In this document: one piece after another, positions 53,402 to 62,147 of the stretch
Layout: every line of letters starts with the position of its first letter
How positions within the stretch are numbered: position 1 is the first letter of the stretch
Origin: Saprospiraceae bacterium
GTDB lineage: Bacteria; Bacteroidota; Bacteroidia; Chitinophagales; Saprospiraceae
NCBI GenBank assembly: GCA_028279185.1
Contig: JANQSS010000205.1
Location: forward strand, 124,001 to 188,000
Reading direction: 5' to 3'
Length of the DNA: 64,000 nt
Made by a program: the position numbers and the translations under genes
Notes under the pieces: model-generated
Told to the model about the DNA's origin: nothing
The model's input: the letters and a program-made list of their open reading frames with translations, nothing else
Database searches by the model: none

Positions 53402-54832
53402 TTATAAAACTCCTCGTCGTTCTTCCAACTGAACTTTTATTTCTCTTGCTCTTTCCTCGGACAAACTATATTTCCACATTACCCAAATGGCCAATGCAGC
53501 CGTGACGACGGGAATAGCAATATCTGCTATTCGTAATTTTGTCAGCGTGTCCATGGTCTGAGTGGCAGCGTTACCGTCAAACCCTATTAATTTGAGCACG
53601 AGTCCGCCCAAAACCAGAGCTAATCCCTGTCCAAGTTTTACAACCCACCAATACAATGCGCCGAATGTTCCTTCTTTCCGTGGCATTCCATTTTGGAGCT
53701 CATCCAAATCACAAACATCGGCTGTCATACTCATCATTAATGTAAATAGACTTCCCAGTCCAAATGACATCAGCGGTATTGGAATAAAAGAGAGCCAAAC
53801 ATTGTCCGGTGTAAACGTCCACCATTTTAGCAGATAGCCAAGTATGGACAGCGCCGTTGAAATAATAAATGCTTTTCTTTTGCCCAATTTTGTAGCCATC
53901 ATGGAAACAATTGGGATGACTAAGAATGCGGATACCAATGCCCCAATGGAACTAAACCATGCTGGCCATGTTGCCGTTGCCTCATAACTACCGTTGAATA
54001 TGTAAAATACGAAAATAAAGAAGCTAAACGAGGCTACAATCTGGTATCCATTAAAGACTAAAAATGTGGCCCCACATAATTTCATAAATGGTTTGTTCTT
54101 TACCGCCTCTCCTATACTTTTAAATAAATCTTTTAGATTCGTGAAAATAGAAGAGAAGGATAATTTTTTTCGTTCTCCCATATAGGCCGAATCCATTCCT
54201 CGACAGAAAAAAGCAGGAAGTAATCCGAGTAACAAGCATGCTATTCCTACATAAATAGCCATAGTTCTTACACCTTCGGCTTGATTAATAAATATATCCG
54301 GATCAGCAATAATTACCCAAAACCAAGGCACAATGACCCAGGCAATTAAACCTACAGTTTGTGAAAAAGCCATCAGTCGGGTTCGTTCATTGTAATCTGA
54401 CGTCATTTCATACCCCAAGCCAACCAAAGGTGTGGCAAACATGGTATTCCCAATGAGAAATACCATTGACATAATGAGGAAGTACCAAAAATTATATTCT
54501 GATGAGTTGTTCTCATCAAGTTGCCAAAGAAGTATGAATGTAATAGCGCTTAAAATACCTCCTACAAGAATGTACGGTCGTCTTCTTCCCCATTTCGAAC
54601 TGGTATTATCCGAGACAAATCCCATAATAGGATCGGTAATGGCATCAAAAAATCGAGGCAGTCCACCTAAAAGGCCTGCAAGAAAAGGATCCATGCCAAA
54701 GGCCGTTAGCAGAAAGAACATGAAAAACCCTAGTGCTCCAGGATAGAGGTTTAGTACCAGGTGGCCCGCTCCAAATGCCGCTTTTTGTCCAATTGGCACT
54801 TTGTCCGTAGCCTTAGTTTTTACGCTCGACAT
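53402..54832 (-). CDS. GPH-family (MFS) sugar transporter, copy 1
   Basis: A 476-residue inner membrane transporter with about twelve helices. The GPH signature is GGLPRFFDAITDPIMGFVSD, then SKWGRRRPYILVGG; MTADVCDLDELQNGMPRKEG and FGALYWWVVKLGQGLA mark the second half. It is a clear paralog of the transporter at 51226-52674, about equally long. It begins two bases after the GH30 gene, so the unit is tight. Two different GPH carriers suggest two oligosaccharide types, such as linear beta-1,3 and beta-1,6-linked products. Confidence 0.9.
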   Translation of the reverse strand: MSSVKTKATDKVPIGQKAAFGAGHLVLNLYPGALGFFMFFLLTAFGMDPFLAGLLGGLPRFFDAITDPIMGFVSDNTSSKWGRRRPYILVGGILSAITFILLWQLDENNSSEYNFWYFLIMSMVFLIGNTMFATPLVGLGYEMTSDYNERTRLMAFSQTVGLIAWVIVPWFWVIIADPDIFINQAEGVRTMAIYVGIACLLLGLLPAFFCRGMDSAYMGERKKLSFSSIFTNLKDLFKSIGEAVKNKPFMKLCGATFLVFNGYQIVASFSFFIFVFYIFNGSYEATATWPAWFSSIGALVSAFLVIPIVSMMATKLGKRKAFIISTALSILGYLLKWWTFTPDNVWLSFIPIPLMSFGLGSLFTLMMSMTADVCDLDELQNGMPRKEGTFGALYWWVVKLGQGLALVLGGLVLKLIGFDGNAATQTMDTLTKLRIADIAIPVVTAALAIWVMWKYSLSEERAREIKVQLEERRGVL

Positions 54833-54834
54833 AA

Positions 54835-56331
54835 TTATTGGTTTTGATTTGTTATGAAAATTGTCTGTAATGATCGTGGGCTTAGCGTAACACTGTTAGT
54901 CCGTTCACCTAGAGATAATTTAACACCATGGGAATTTTGCCCTTCGTTAAACAAAATTAACACGATTGAGCCGTCCGGATTTTGTGCAGCCGTTGCCTGT
55001 ATTTTTGAATTGTCCAATTTAAAACCGATACGGAAGGCCCCTGGACGTATGAACTTGCTAAAGTGCGCAAGAACATAGTAGATCGGTGTGAAATAAATCT
55101 CGTCTTTTTCTGGGTCGACAATTACAGGGGCAACACACCAATTTTTAAACCAGTTAGGTCCGCCTTTCGTATCTAATACCATATTCCAATCAACCCAGCC
55201 GTCAACATAATTATTCAGACAACCTATGATGTCCCGAGCATATCGATGCACCGGAGCATATTTAGGATGCAATGGCTTGTCTTTATCGGGTGCCCAATCC
55301 CACCCCCAATCAGTGGCTTCTTTTTTCCAATACCATGCATCATCTCGCCATTTTGGAATTTCTGCATCTACACATGCTTCGGTTTGTATTAGGTGCTTGT
55401 CCGGTGCTTTTTTGTGAGCATATTGCAGCTCTTCCGGAAACACCTCATACGTGCTGGCATACCAATGAATTGCCGTGCCGTCGAAGTATTTTGATGTAGT
55501 TTCATTAGCGAACATCACATCAACCCAATGTTTTAAGTGTTCACGATTTTGATCATAACCGAGTAAAACAACATCGTGCCCATCTGATTCGAGTTTTGGA
55601 CCGAGGTGATGTTGAACAAAATCGGTCATTTCTTCGGCTGTATAATGCATGCTTTCCCAATTATTTCCGTTTCCAAGCGGTTCGTTTTCTACGGTAATTC
55701 CCCAAATATCAATTCCCTCTTTTTTATAAGCATTAATGTATTTCGAAAAAAACAGCGACCATGTGTCATAATATTTAGGCAGTAATTTTCCTCCGAGCCA
55801 GGATTTATTGTCCTTCATCCATGGAGGGGCAGTCCAGGGTGATGCAATTATTTTAAATCCATCACTCGAAATGTCCATAGCCTCCTGTATCATTGGAATG
55901 ATATCGTTCCGATCTTCATCGATTGAAAAATTTTCCAAATAAACGTCATCTTCAACCGGGGCATACGAATAATTTTTTAATGAAAAGTCACACGAATTAA
56001 TATGGGTGCGAGTCAGTGAATAACGTGCACCTTTGTCTCCAAAATAGGCCTGTAATATTTTCGTCCGATTGGCCTTGCTAATTCTATTAAGTAGTGATGC
56101 CGATGCTTCTGTAAAAGAACCTCCAAAACCAGTGATCAATTGAAACTTTTCATCGGGATGCAATGAAATGGTTATGGAAGCTGGTTTTTGTTGGGATTCA
56201 CCGATTTCTGATAGGTTGTTTCCCGCTGCCGAAGTTTCAAAAACTTGTATTTGCAATGGGTTCTTTTTTTTGCACGAATATGTCATGAGTAAGCCGATTA
56301 TTAATGCATTTAGTATAAATCGATTTATCAT
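54835..56331 (-). CDS. Glycoside hydrolase family 30 lipoprotein
   Basis: A 498-residue lipoprotein (lipobox TYSC, followed by KKKNPL). The GH30 catalytic barrel has FQLITGFGGSFTEASASLL, SPWTAPPWMKDNKSWLGG, the acid/base Glu in WGITVENEPLGNG and the nucleophile Glu in KHLIQTEACVDAE. The C-terminal beta domain ends LSLGERTNSVTLSPRSLQTI. GH30 members include endo-beta-1,6-glucanases and glucosylceramidase-like enzymes; in a laminarin-type PUL, removal of beta-1,6 branches is the best guess. It should be exposed at the outer membrane. Confidence 0.9.
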   Translation of the reverse strand: MINRFILNALIIGLLMTYSCKKKNPLQIQVFETSAAGNNLSEIGESQQKPASITISLHPDEKFQLITGFGGSFTEASASLLNRISKANRTKILQAYFGDKGARYSLTRTHINSCDFSLKNYSYAPVEDDVYLENFSIDEDRNDIIPMIQEAMDISSDGFKIIASPWTAPPWMKDNKSWLGGKLLPKYYDTWSLFFSKYINAYKKEGIDIWGITVENEPLGNGNNWESMHYTAEEMTDFVQHHLGPKLESDGHDVVLLGYDQNREHLKHWVDVMFANETTSKYFDGTAIHWYASTYEVFPEELQYAHKKAPDKHLIQTEACVDAEIPKWRDDAWYWKKEATDWGWDWAPDKDKPLHPKYAPVHRYARDIIGCLNNYVDGWVDWNMVLDTKGGPNWFKNWCVAPVIVDPEKDEIYFTPIYYVLAHFSKFIRPGAFRIGFKLDNSKIQATAAQNPDGSIVLILFNEGQNSHGVKLSLGERTNSVTLSPRSLQTIFITNQNQ

Positions 56332-56355
56332 ATTAATTGTGGTTTTGGCTGAGCG

Positions 56356-57645
56356 TCATTCAGCGGGGATGTCGGCAGGTGTGTTTAATCTAGGTATGGC
56401 TATCGACTGTATCAATTCATTTTTATTACCATTAAATGTTTTGATAATTGGGTTGCCATCACGCGATACTCCATCAAATCGACCTTCGTCGACTAAATCC
56501 CACAGAGCATATTTTGCTTTACCATCAATGGTGAACAAGCCGAAATGATTTTCGGATCCACCTGGATTCGCAGCGTCTTTCCATATTTCATCGAAAGCCT
56601 CGAAATAGAAACAAGTAATGTTATTATTATTACTCCATTCTCGCATTGACGCGTAATAAATTCCTTCCTTTAATTCGTCAGTTGCGCGAGACCCTTCTTC
56701 GCCGTAATGCCCATTTGATGAACTTGCCCATCCCGTTTCACCAATGTGAACGGGTTTATCGACACCCAAACTATTCATATAATTGACTGTGTTCTCGTAT
56801 TGTTTTTGCGCATAATTTAATGCCCGCTGCATCGTCAAATCAATTTTTTCCATGTCAGACTTCGCGCTTTCTGCAGGCAGTACGCCCCAAAAAGATGGAT
56901 TGTAGTGTGTATCATGCATTGGATAAGTATGTAATGAGATAAAATCAACCGCCCGAATCAGTTCATTTAATGCCTCTACATGGTAGCGCTCCTCTCCACC
57001 GCCCCATGAAGCAAAATTATCCGAACTGGTTATCCATAGGTCTTTATCCAGTTTTCCTTCAGTCTTTAACTTTTGCAAGTAATTCACGTATTTTAGGATA
57101 ACTTCGGGTTGAACAAAGTAGGGAGCGGCCCATTTTACCATGGCTTCATTCCCTACGGCAATGATTTTGACTATGTCGGGGTATTTATTTGCCAGTGCGA
57201 CTGTGCGGGCGATTTCTGAGCGATTTGCCTCCTCGTCTTCTTTTTCGTGATTTGGTTCATCCGTAAATGCTCCGGCACAATCTATCCACGCGCCGAGCAT
57301 AACATACATTTCGAAGCCGGAGTCTTCGGTTTTCAGTTCGTGAATGGCCTTCAACAAATTAGAAGCTTGAGCTAATTTTGTGTTATAGGTACGAAGCAAT
57401 TTAATGTCCATTGCAGCCAAAATTTTCATGTCCTCTTTTAATTGCACGACAGTAGGTTGTATGTCCCGACTGCTTTTACGGTAGCCCCCATATGAGATAG
57501 CCTGATAATTAGTGTTTCCAAGAATATCTTTTGCGGTTTTATCCGTTGATGCGTTATCTGGTTGGTTCATTGGTTGACATGAGAATACCAAAAAGACTGT
57601 TAAGGTCAATAGTAGATTTTCAAAAATGAATCGGACGGCTTTCAT
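56356..57645 (-). CDS. Glycoside hydrolase family 17 lipoprotein
   Basis: A 429-residue lipoprotein (lipobox VFSC, then QPMNQPDN). The GH17 barrel shows LLRTYNTKLAQASNLLKAI, the acid/base Glu in IAVGNEAMVKWAAPY, ISLHTYPMHD and the nucleophile Glu in HIGETGWASSSNGHYG; CFYFEAFDEIWKD follows. It is longer than the two cytoplasmic GH17 enzymes of the same PUL and carries an extra C-terminal tail (about residues 370-429). It should cut beta-1,3-glucan at the cell surface or in the periplasm. It is 24 bases before the GH30 gene. Confidence 0.9.
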   Translation of the reverse strand: MKAVRFIFENLLLTLTVFLVFSCQPMNQPDNASTDKTAKDILGNTNYQAISYGGYRKSSRDIQPTVVQLKEDMKILAAMDIKLLRTYNTKLAQASNLLKAIHELKTEDSGFEMYVMLGAWIDCAGAFTDEPNHEKEDEEANRSEIARTVALANKYPDIVKIIAVGNEAMVKWAAPYFVQPEVILKYVNYLQKLKTEGKLDKDLWITSSDNFASWGGGEERYHVEALNELIRAVDFISLHTYPMHDTHYNPSFWGVLPAESAKSDMEKIDLTMQRALNYAQKQYENTVNYMNSLGVDKPVHIGETGWASSSNGHYGEEGSRATDELKEGIYYASMREWSNNNNITCFYFEAFDEIWKDAANPGGSENHFGLFTIDGKAKYALWDLVDEGRFDGVSRDGNPIIKTFNGNKNELIQSIAIPRLNTPADIPAE

Positions 57646-57750
57646 TGAATATTAATTGTGAAACTAATTATAATATTATCATTAGGCATTCCTAATGATG
57701 CAATAGGTGGATTAAGATAATTAGCAGAATAAAATGAAAAATTCTACCGA

Positions 57751-60700
57751 TTATTTAAGTGTGTCTTTATTTATGTACGCCACTATTCGTTCTATTTTTC
57801 CTGTTCTATTGAATACTTCATTGCTCATGATTTCATCCAGATAAAGTGAATCGAGATTAATCTGTTCTTTGCTGCTCAATGTAACATTCAACCGCTCTTC
57901 ATCCGCTATAGTGAATATTACCGGAATTTGACAGTAGGTAAAACAAAGGCATCCTTCGTCGACCATTAATTGTTTTTGATTATTATGGATGTCTATATAG
58001 TGAAATGTTTTTCGGTCGGATAGAAATTCACTCTTTCTTAGTAGACGAGGAAAAAAGTGTATTTTTCCTTCCTTCACAATTACACCTAGTTCGCCGAAGC
58101 GATTAAGAATATCTTCTTTTACCTGTCCTGTCATGCCTGGTTGTTGAGCACCTTTACCAGTAGGTGTATGCGAATAAGGGTCCGTGGGAAATGCCCCGTA
58201 TAATTTTGGTGATTTATGCACACCTATTCCTGCGACAATTTCATAATAGTGGTCAAGCATTCGTCCGATGATCTCTTTTGATACTCCCTTTTCTACAGCC
58301 TGGATACAACATTCCTGTACCGCTAGAGCCAGTTTTGAAACCATGTGCCAGTAAATTGACCCAAGTCCTTCATATCCATAGAATGTTCCTGATCTTCCTG
58401 TAAATGACTTATGATCAAAAGTATCTTCAAATATCTGCAGGGCGATGTGTGTCTCAGATTCTACCAAGGGAAGATATTTGGGCTCAGATAAGTCGTAAAG
58501 TGCATTTTTTAAATCACCTGAATTCCTAAAATTTCCATTAAAATGGTATTCACCATTAATGTCTTTTTCGATAATTCGATGATCACCATCCTTTATCAAT
58601 TGATTAAATAGCAAAGATTTTTTTATTGCACTGGAATCGATTATATTTTTTTTCAAAAAGCCAGGAAGCGCCTTATTTGGGTATAGCAAATAACTATATT
58701 GGTCTTCTCGAAAAAGTGCGCTTCTTTTCATTGCATCAAGCACATGCACGACTTCAGCTGCTTGTAAATAGCCTGAACTTAATACCGCCACTTGGCCTTC
58801 TAGCATTTCACTCAAGTGAGATATCGAAATTTCATCTGCCTTCGCATGCGACATGAGATTGTATGCATGATATAAATTATCCGTGCGTTTGTTTACATCA
58901 ATAGAGTGCTCCAAAAATTTTAATGTAATACGCACAAATTTTTGAAGACCATCAATAGAAACAGACCGTTTTGTGCCCCACATACCCTGGCGATAAACAT
59001 GCAGTCTGAAGTCACTGCCAGCTTGACCAAAATCATCAAGCATCATTTTACGGTCTTGATCACTTATGTTTGTTAACAACAGACCCTGGTGCATTTCCAA
59101 AGATGTTCGTATGCGTTTATAAAAGTCAACTACTTCAGTTGAAATTTTTACACTTTCGATCTCTGTGGATTCTAGTATACGCTCAAAAAATTTAAAAAAT
59201 CGTCTTAGATAATATAATGTCACCATCGAAGTGCCATTACCCACAAGGGCATTATTAGCGTCATTCCATTCCGGACGTTGCGTATTCATCCATATTCCAC
59301 CTCCAGGAATAAAATTTGACAATTTAGCAAGCGTAGTAGCTAATACTTTTTCGATAAAGTTGACATGGTGGATTTTATCTTTTTCATCGCGTAACAAACT
59401 TCCATCAGCTCCTAATTCCTCACGACGGTTTCGGATGAGTGCATCCATTTTATGGTCAAAATCAATCGTGTCTTTAGGATTGAGTAATGTTTCTTTGTAC
59501 GACTTTATTTTATAAGGCACATTGGCATATACAAAAAGGTCCTTATCAAAATAACTGATTAGCTTACCCGGGTCATGATTCTCAATAAATTCCAAAAATT
59601 TCAGCAAGTAGATGATTTGATGATCTCCCCAATAACCGATATAAGACCAAGGATCGTCAGGCTCGATGGTTTCCCAATCAAAACCGTCTTTGGTCACGCG
59701 GTATGGATTGTATCCATCAAAGGTCGTTGCATTCAAAAATTTGTGAATCATGCTTTCCACAAACTTTGGATACGAAAGTGCCAATGCCTCCCAATTTTGG
59801 AAAATATCTCGCCAATTGCCTTCGTAATCAAGGATTTTTGAGCCATCTATCTCGTCTCGTGTGTTGATGGAAAACTTATTCCACGGGCGACTTGGGTCTC
59901 CGTGTCTTCGACTGAATTTTAGTGGCATATACTCCAGGCATAGTCGCTTAAAATCTGGATCCATATGTTCTTCCGCCAGCGAGTGAAGCTCTCTCAATTC
60001 AAATTCCGTATTCAACGATTCTATGACTTGTAGGGAAGCAAAATAAACGTCTTTATTCGCTTTTAATAAGTAGTCACTAAAATCATTCTTTTCAACTTGA
60101 TAGTTATTATCAAAAATTCCGCCTCGCATGATATTGAATAGCGTATTGGAAAAATGTCGACTATCCCTTAAATCGTCAGCGGATAATTGCAGAGCGTCAG
60201 CTGAAGCATTTAATTCTAATAATTGCCTGCTTCCAACATCAATATCTTCAAGTATGTCTTGATATAAATGAGTTGCATTTTTTAATGTATGTATTAATTG
60301 AGCAACAGCTGCGTGGTTTTTATTCACATCGACCAGAATCATCCATTCTTTACTTTCTTTCGGTAGAACAGATATACTGGAGTGAATAAAATATGCGCCT
60401 TTTTCGGCTTTCATGTCGAGTTCATCCTGTACCGCCAAATGATGTCGAAATCGATCTAATTGAATGGATGAAAGCAAGTGAGTCGGACGCTCAATACCAA
60501 TAGACCAAGCTACATTTGCTTTCAATGACTCACTAGGTTCGGCTTTGTCTACGATGTAAGCACTCAATGCATAAATACCGAGCCCAACCTCTTTGACCAA
60601 TTCGCTACGCTTATAGGCGTCAACCAAATTACTGGATTGGTTTTGCATATCACTGTCTACCCCTGCAGGCAAAATATTTTGAAGGCCATCTAGCAAATCA

Positions 60701-61203
60701 ATCTGAACTGACGCGACATCGTCCTCATTTATAATTGATGCGTGTCGAACAAAACCAAACTTATCACTTGAATTCCACTGGTAGCGATAGGTTAATTGTA
60801 AGTCATGATTAACCTCTTCAAAAAGAATTTTATTTCCGTATTTATTTTTATATAGATTTCTTGTAAGAGTATATCTACCATCCTGTCTATATGAAAACGG
60901 TTCCCAGGTAAATTGCGCGTCATTCTTTTTAACGATAAAAATCGATTTACTTCCGGTAATTTCTGCCGACTCAGTTATTTTATCATCCGTATAATAAGGA
61001 AACAAAGCATGTTCGGCACTTTTTCGTCCGGCTGTTAATCCACCATTGCTGGAAATAAACATCCAGTGATTCGAAGCACTTACGATACTCATAAAAAATG
61101 GTCGCATCGCATCGTAATTCGAAATTTTGAAAAATGCTTCACCATCAATGAACGTCTGATGGATATCAGGCTCAATCGCTTTATTTTCTATCTTCGCTAG
61201 CAT
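57751..61203 (-). CDS. Beta-1,3-glucan/oligosaccharide phosphorylase-like protein (GH161/GH149 type)
   Basis: A 1150-residue cytoplasmic protein (ATG 61203, MLAKIENKAIEPDIHQTF; no signal peptide). The architecture is an N-terminal beta-sandwich with a phosphorylase-type lead (FMSIVSASNHWMFISSNGGL) and a large helical (alpha/alpha)6 barrel with DYEGNWRDIFQNWEALALSY, WSYIGYWGDHQIIYLLKFLE and GGGIWMNTQRPEWNDANNAL, the last probably carrying the catalytic acid Asp. The layout and length fit GH161 or GH149, which phosphorolyse beta-1,3-gluco-oligosaccharides to glucose 1-phosphate. A GH94-like role is less likely given the neighbours. It is not known which of the two families is right without a profile search. 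Confidence 0.75.
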   Translation of the reverse strand: MLAKIENKAIEPDIHQTFIDGEAFFKISNYDAMRPFFMSIVSASNHWMFISSNGGLTAGRKSAEHALFPYYTDDKITESAEITGSKSIFIVKKNDAQFTWEPFSYRQDGRYTLTRNLYKNKYGNKILFEEVNHDLQLTYRYQWNSSDKFGFVRHASIINEDDVASVQIDLLDGLQNILPAGVDSDMQNQSSNLVDAYKRSELVKEVGLGIYALSAYIVDKAEPSESLKANVAWSIGIERPTHLLSSIQLDRFRHHLAVQDELDMKAEKGAYFIHSSISVLPKESKEWMILVDVNKNHAAVAQLIHTLKNATHLYQDILEDIDVGSRQLLELNASADALQLSADDLRDSRHFSNTLFNIMRGGIFDNNYQVEKNDFSDYLLKANKDVYFASLQVIESLNTEFELRELHSLAEEHMDPDFKRLCLEYMPLKFSRRHGDPSRPWNKFSINTRDEIDGSKILDYEGNWRDIFQNWEALALSYPKFVESMIHKFLNATTFDGYNPYRVTKDGFDWETIEPDDPWSYIGYWGDHQIIYLLKFLEFIENHDPGKLISYFDKDLFVYANVPYKIKSYKETLLNPKDTIDFDHKMDALIRNRREELGADGSLLRDEKDKIHHVNFIEKVLATTLAKLSNFIPGGGIWMNTQRPEWNDANNALVGNGTSMVTLYYLRRFFKFFERILESTEIESVKISTEVVDFYKRIRTSLEMHQGLLLTNISDQDRKMMLDDFGQAGSDFRLHVYRQGMWGTKRSVSIDGLQKFVRITLKFLEHSIDVNKRTDNLYHAYNLMSHAKADEISISHLSEMLEGQVAVLSSGYLQAAEVVHVLDAMKRSALFREDQYSYLLYPNKALPGFLKKNIIDSSAIKKSLLFNQLIKDGDHRIIEKDINGEYHFNGNFRNSGDLKNALYDLSEPKYLPLVESETHIALQIFEDTFDHKSFTGRSGTFYGYEGLGSIYWHMVSKLALAVQECCIQAVEKGVSKEIIGRMLDHYYEIVAGIGVHKSPKLYGAFPTDPYSHTPTGKGAQQPGMTGQVKEDILNRFGELGVIVKEGKIHFFPRLLRKSEFLSDRKTFHYIDIHNNQKQLMVDEGCLCFTYCQIPVIFTIADEERLNVTLSSKEQINLDSLYLDEIMSNEVFNRTGKIERIVAYINKDTLK

Positions 61204-61268
61204 AGGAAAAAATCGAAATAAATTACCGAAAAAATACATGTGCCTTAAAGGACACCGTGACTAAGGTT

Positions 61269-62114
61269 CTACTCCTGATAAACTCGGACATAGTCAATCT
61301 CCAAGGTCTGCGGAAAAACGGTCTCCGCATTTGGAGGCCCAACAAAATTCCCACCAACGGCTAAATTCATAATAATGTAGAAACCATGATCATAAACCCA
61401 TTCTCCGGGAACATCTTCAGGCGTGATTTGATTATAAAGCACATCATCTACGTAGTAATTTATATAATTCGGACCCCACTCTACACCAAAAATATGAAAC
61501 CCATTATCCAGTCTATCACTTGGCAGATAGTAGGCTTTACCTACCGAGTTTCCTCCTGCGTACCCTGGACCGTGCACACTTCCCAGTAGCTTCGTTGGTT
61601 GTTGACCAATATATTCCATGATATCAATCTCACCGCATTGTGGCCAACCCACATCATCTATATCATTGCCCAGGAGCCAAAACGCAGGCCACATGCCTTG
61701 TCCCCAGGGCATTTTCATTCGCGCTTCAAATCGACCATAGGCTTGCTCGAATTTTCCACGAGTATTGATACGTGCCGACGTATACCCTGAGCCCATATAG
61801 GACTCCTGACGAGCGATGATTTGCAAGACACCATTTTCTATTCGGATATTTTCTGGGCGATCGGTATAATATTGAAGTTCATTATTTCCCCATCCATCTC
61901 CTGATACAGCATTACCAATTCCGAGATCATAATTCCAAATCCCCGCATTCAATGTTCCTGAATCGAATTCATCCTGAAAAACAAGATTTGTAAAATTGGT
62001 TACCGTTTGCGTATCGTCCGCATCACAGCTATAAAAAAGGGATGATACAGCGATAATTGTTAATAATACTAAAGAATACTTTGCGTATTTATTTATTAAG
62101 ATTGATTCGTGCAT
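61269..62114 (-). CDS. Glycoside hydrolase family 16 lipoprotein (laminarinase type)
   Basis: A 281-residue lipoprotein (lipobox LFYSC, then DADDTQTV). The jelly-roll GH16 domain starts LVFQDEFDSGTLNAGIWNYD and has the catalytic block GEIDIMEYIG (nucleophile and acid/base Glu), preceded by MPWGQGMWPAFWLLG. It ends with the family's ETVFPQTLEIDYVRVYQ. This subgroup includes endo-beta-1,3-glucanases (laminarinases). It should act at the cell surface, making oligosaccharides for uptake. It is 33 bases after the repeat-containing binding protein gene. Confidence 0.93.
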   Translation of the reverse strand: MHESILINKYAKYSLVLLTIIAVSSLFYSCDADDTQTVTNFTNLVFQDEFDSGTLNAGIWNYDLGIGNAVSGDGWGNNELQYYTDRPENIRIENGVLQIIARQESYMGSGYTSARINTRGKFEQAYGRFEARMKMPWGQGMWPAFWLLGNDIDDVGWPQCGEIDIMEYIGQQPTKLLGSVHGPGYAGGNSVGKAYYLPSDRLDNGFHIFGVEWGPNYINYYVDDVLYNQITPEDVPGEWVYDHGFYIIMNLAVGGNFVGPPNAETVFPQTLEIDYVRVYQE

Positions 62115-62147
62115 TTTTTTATTTTTTTACTTTCGGATTTTATAAAT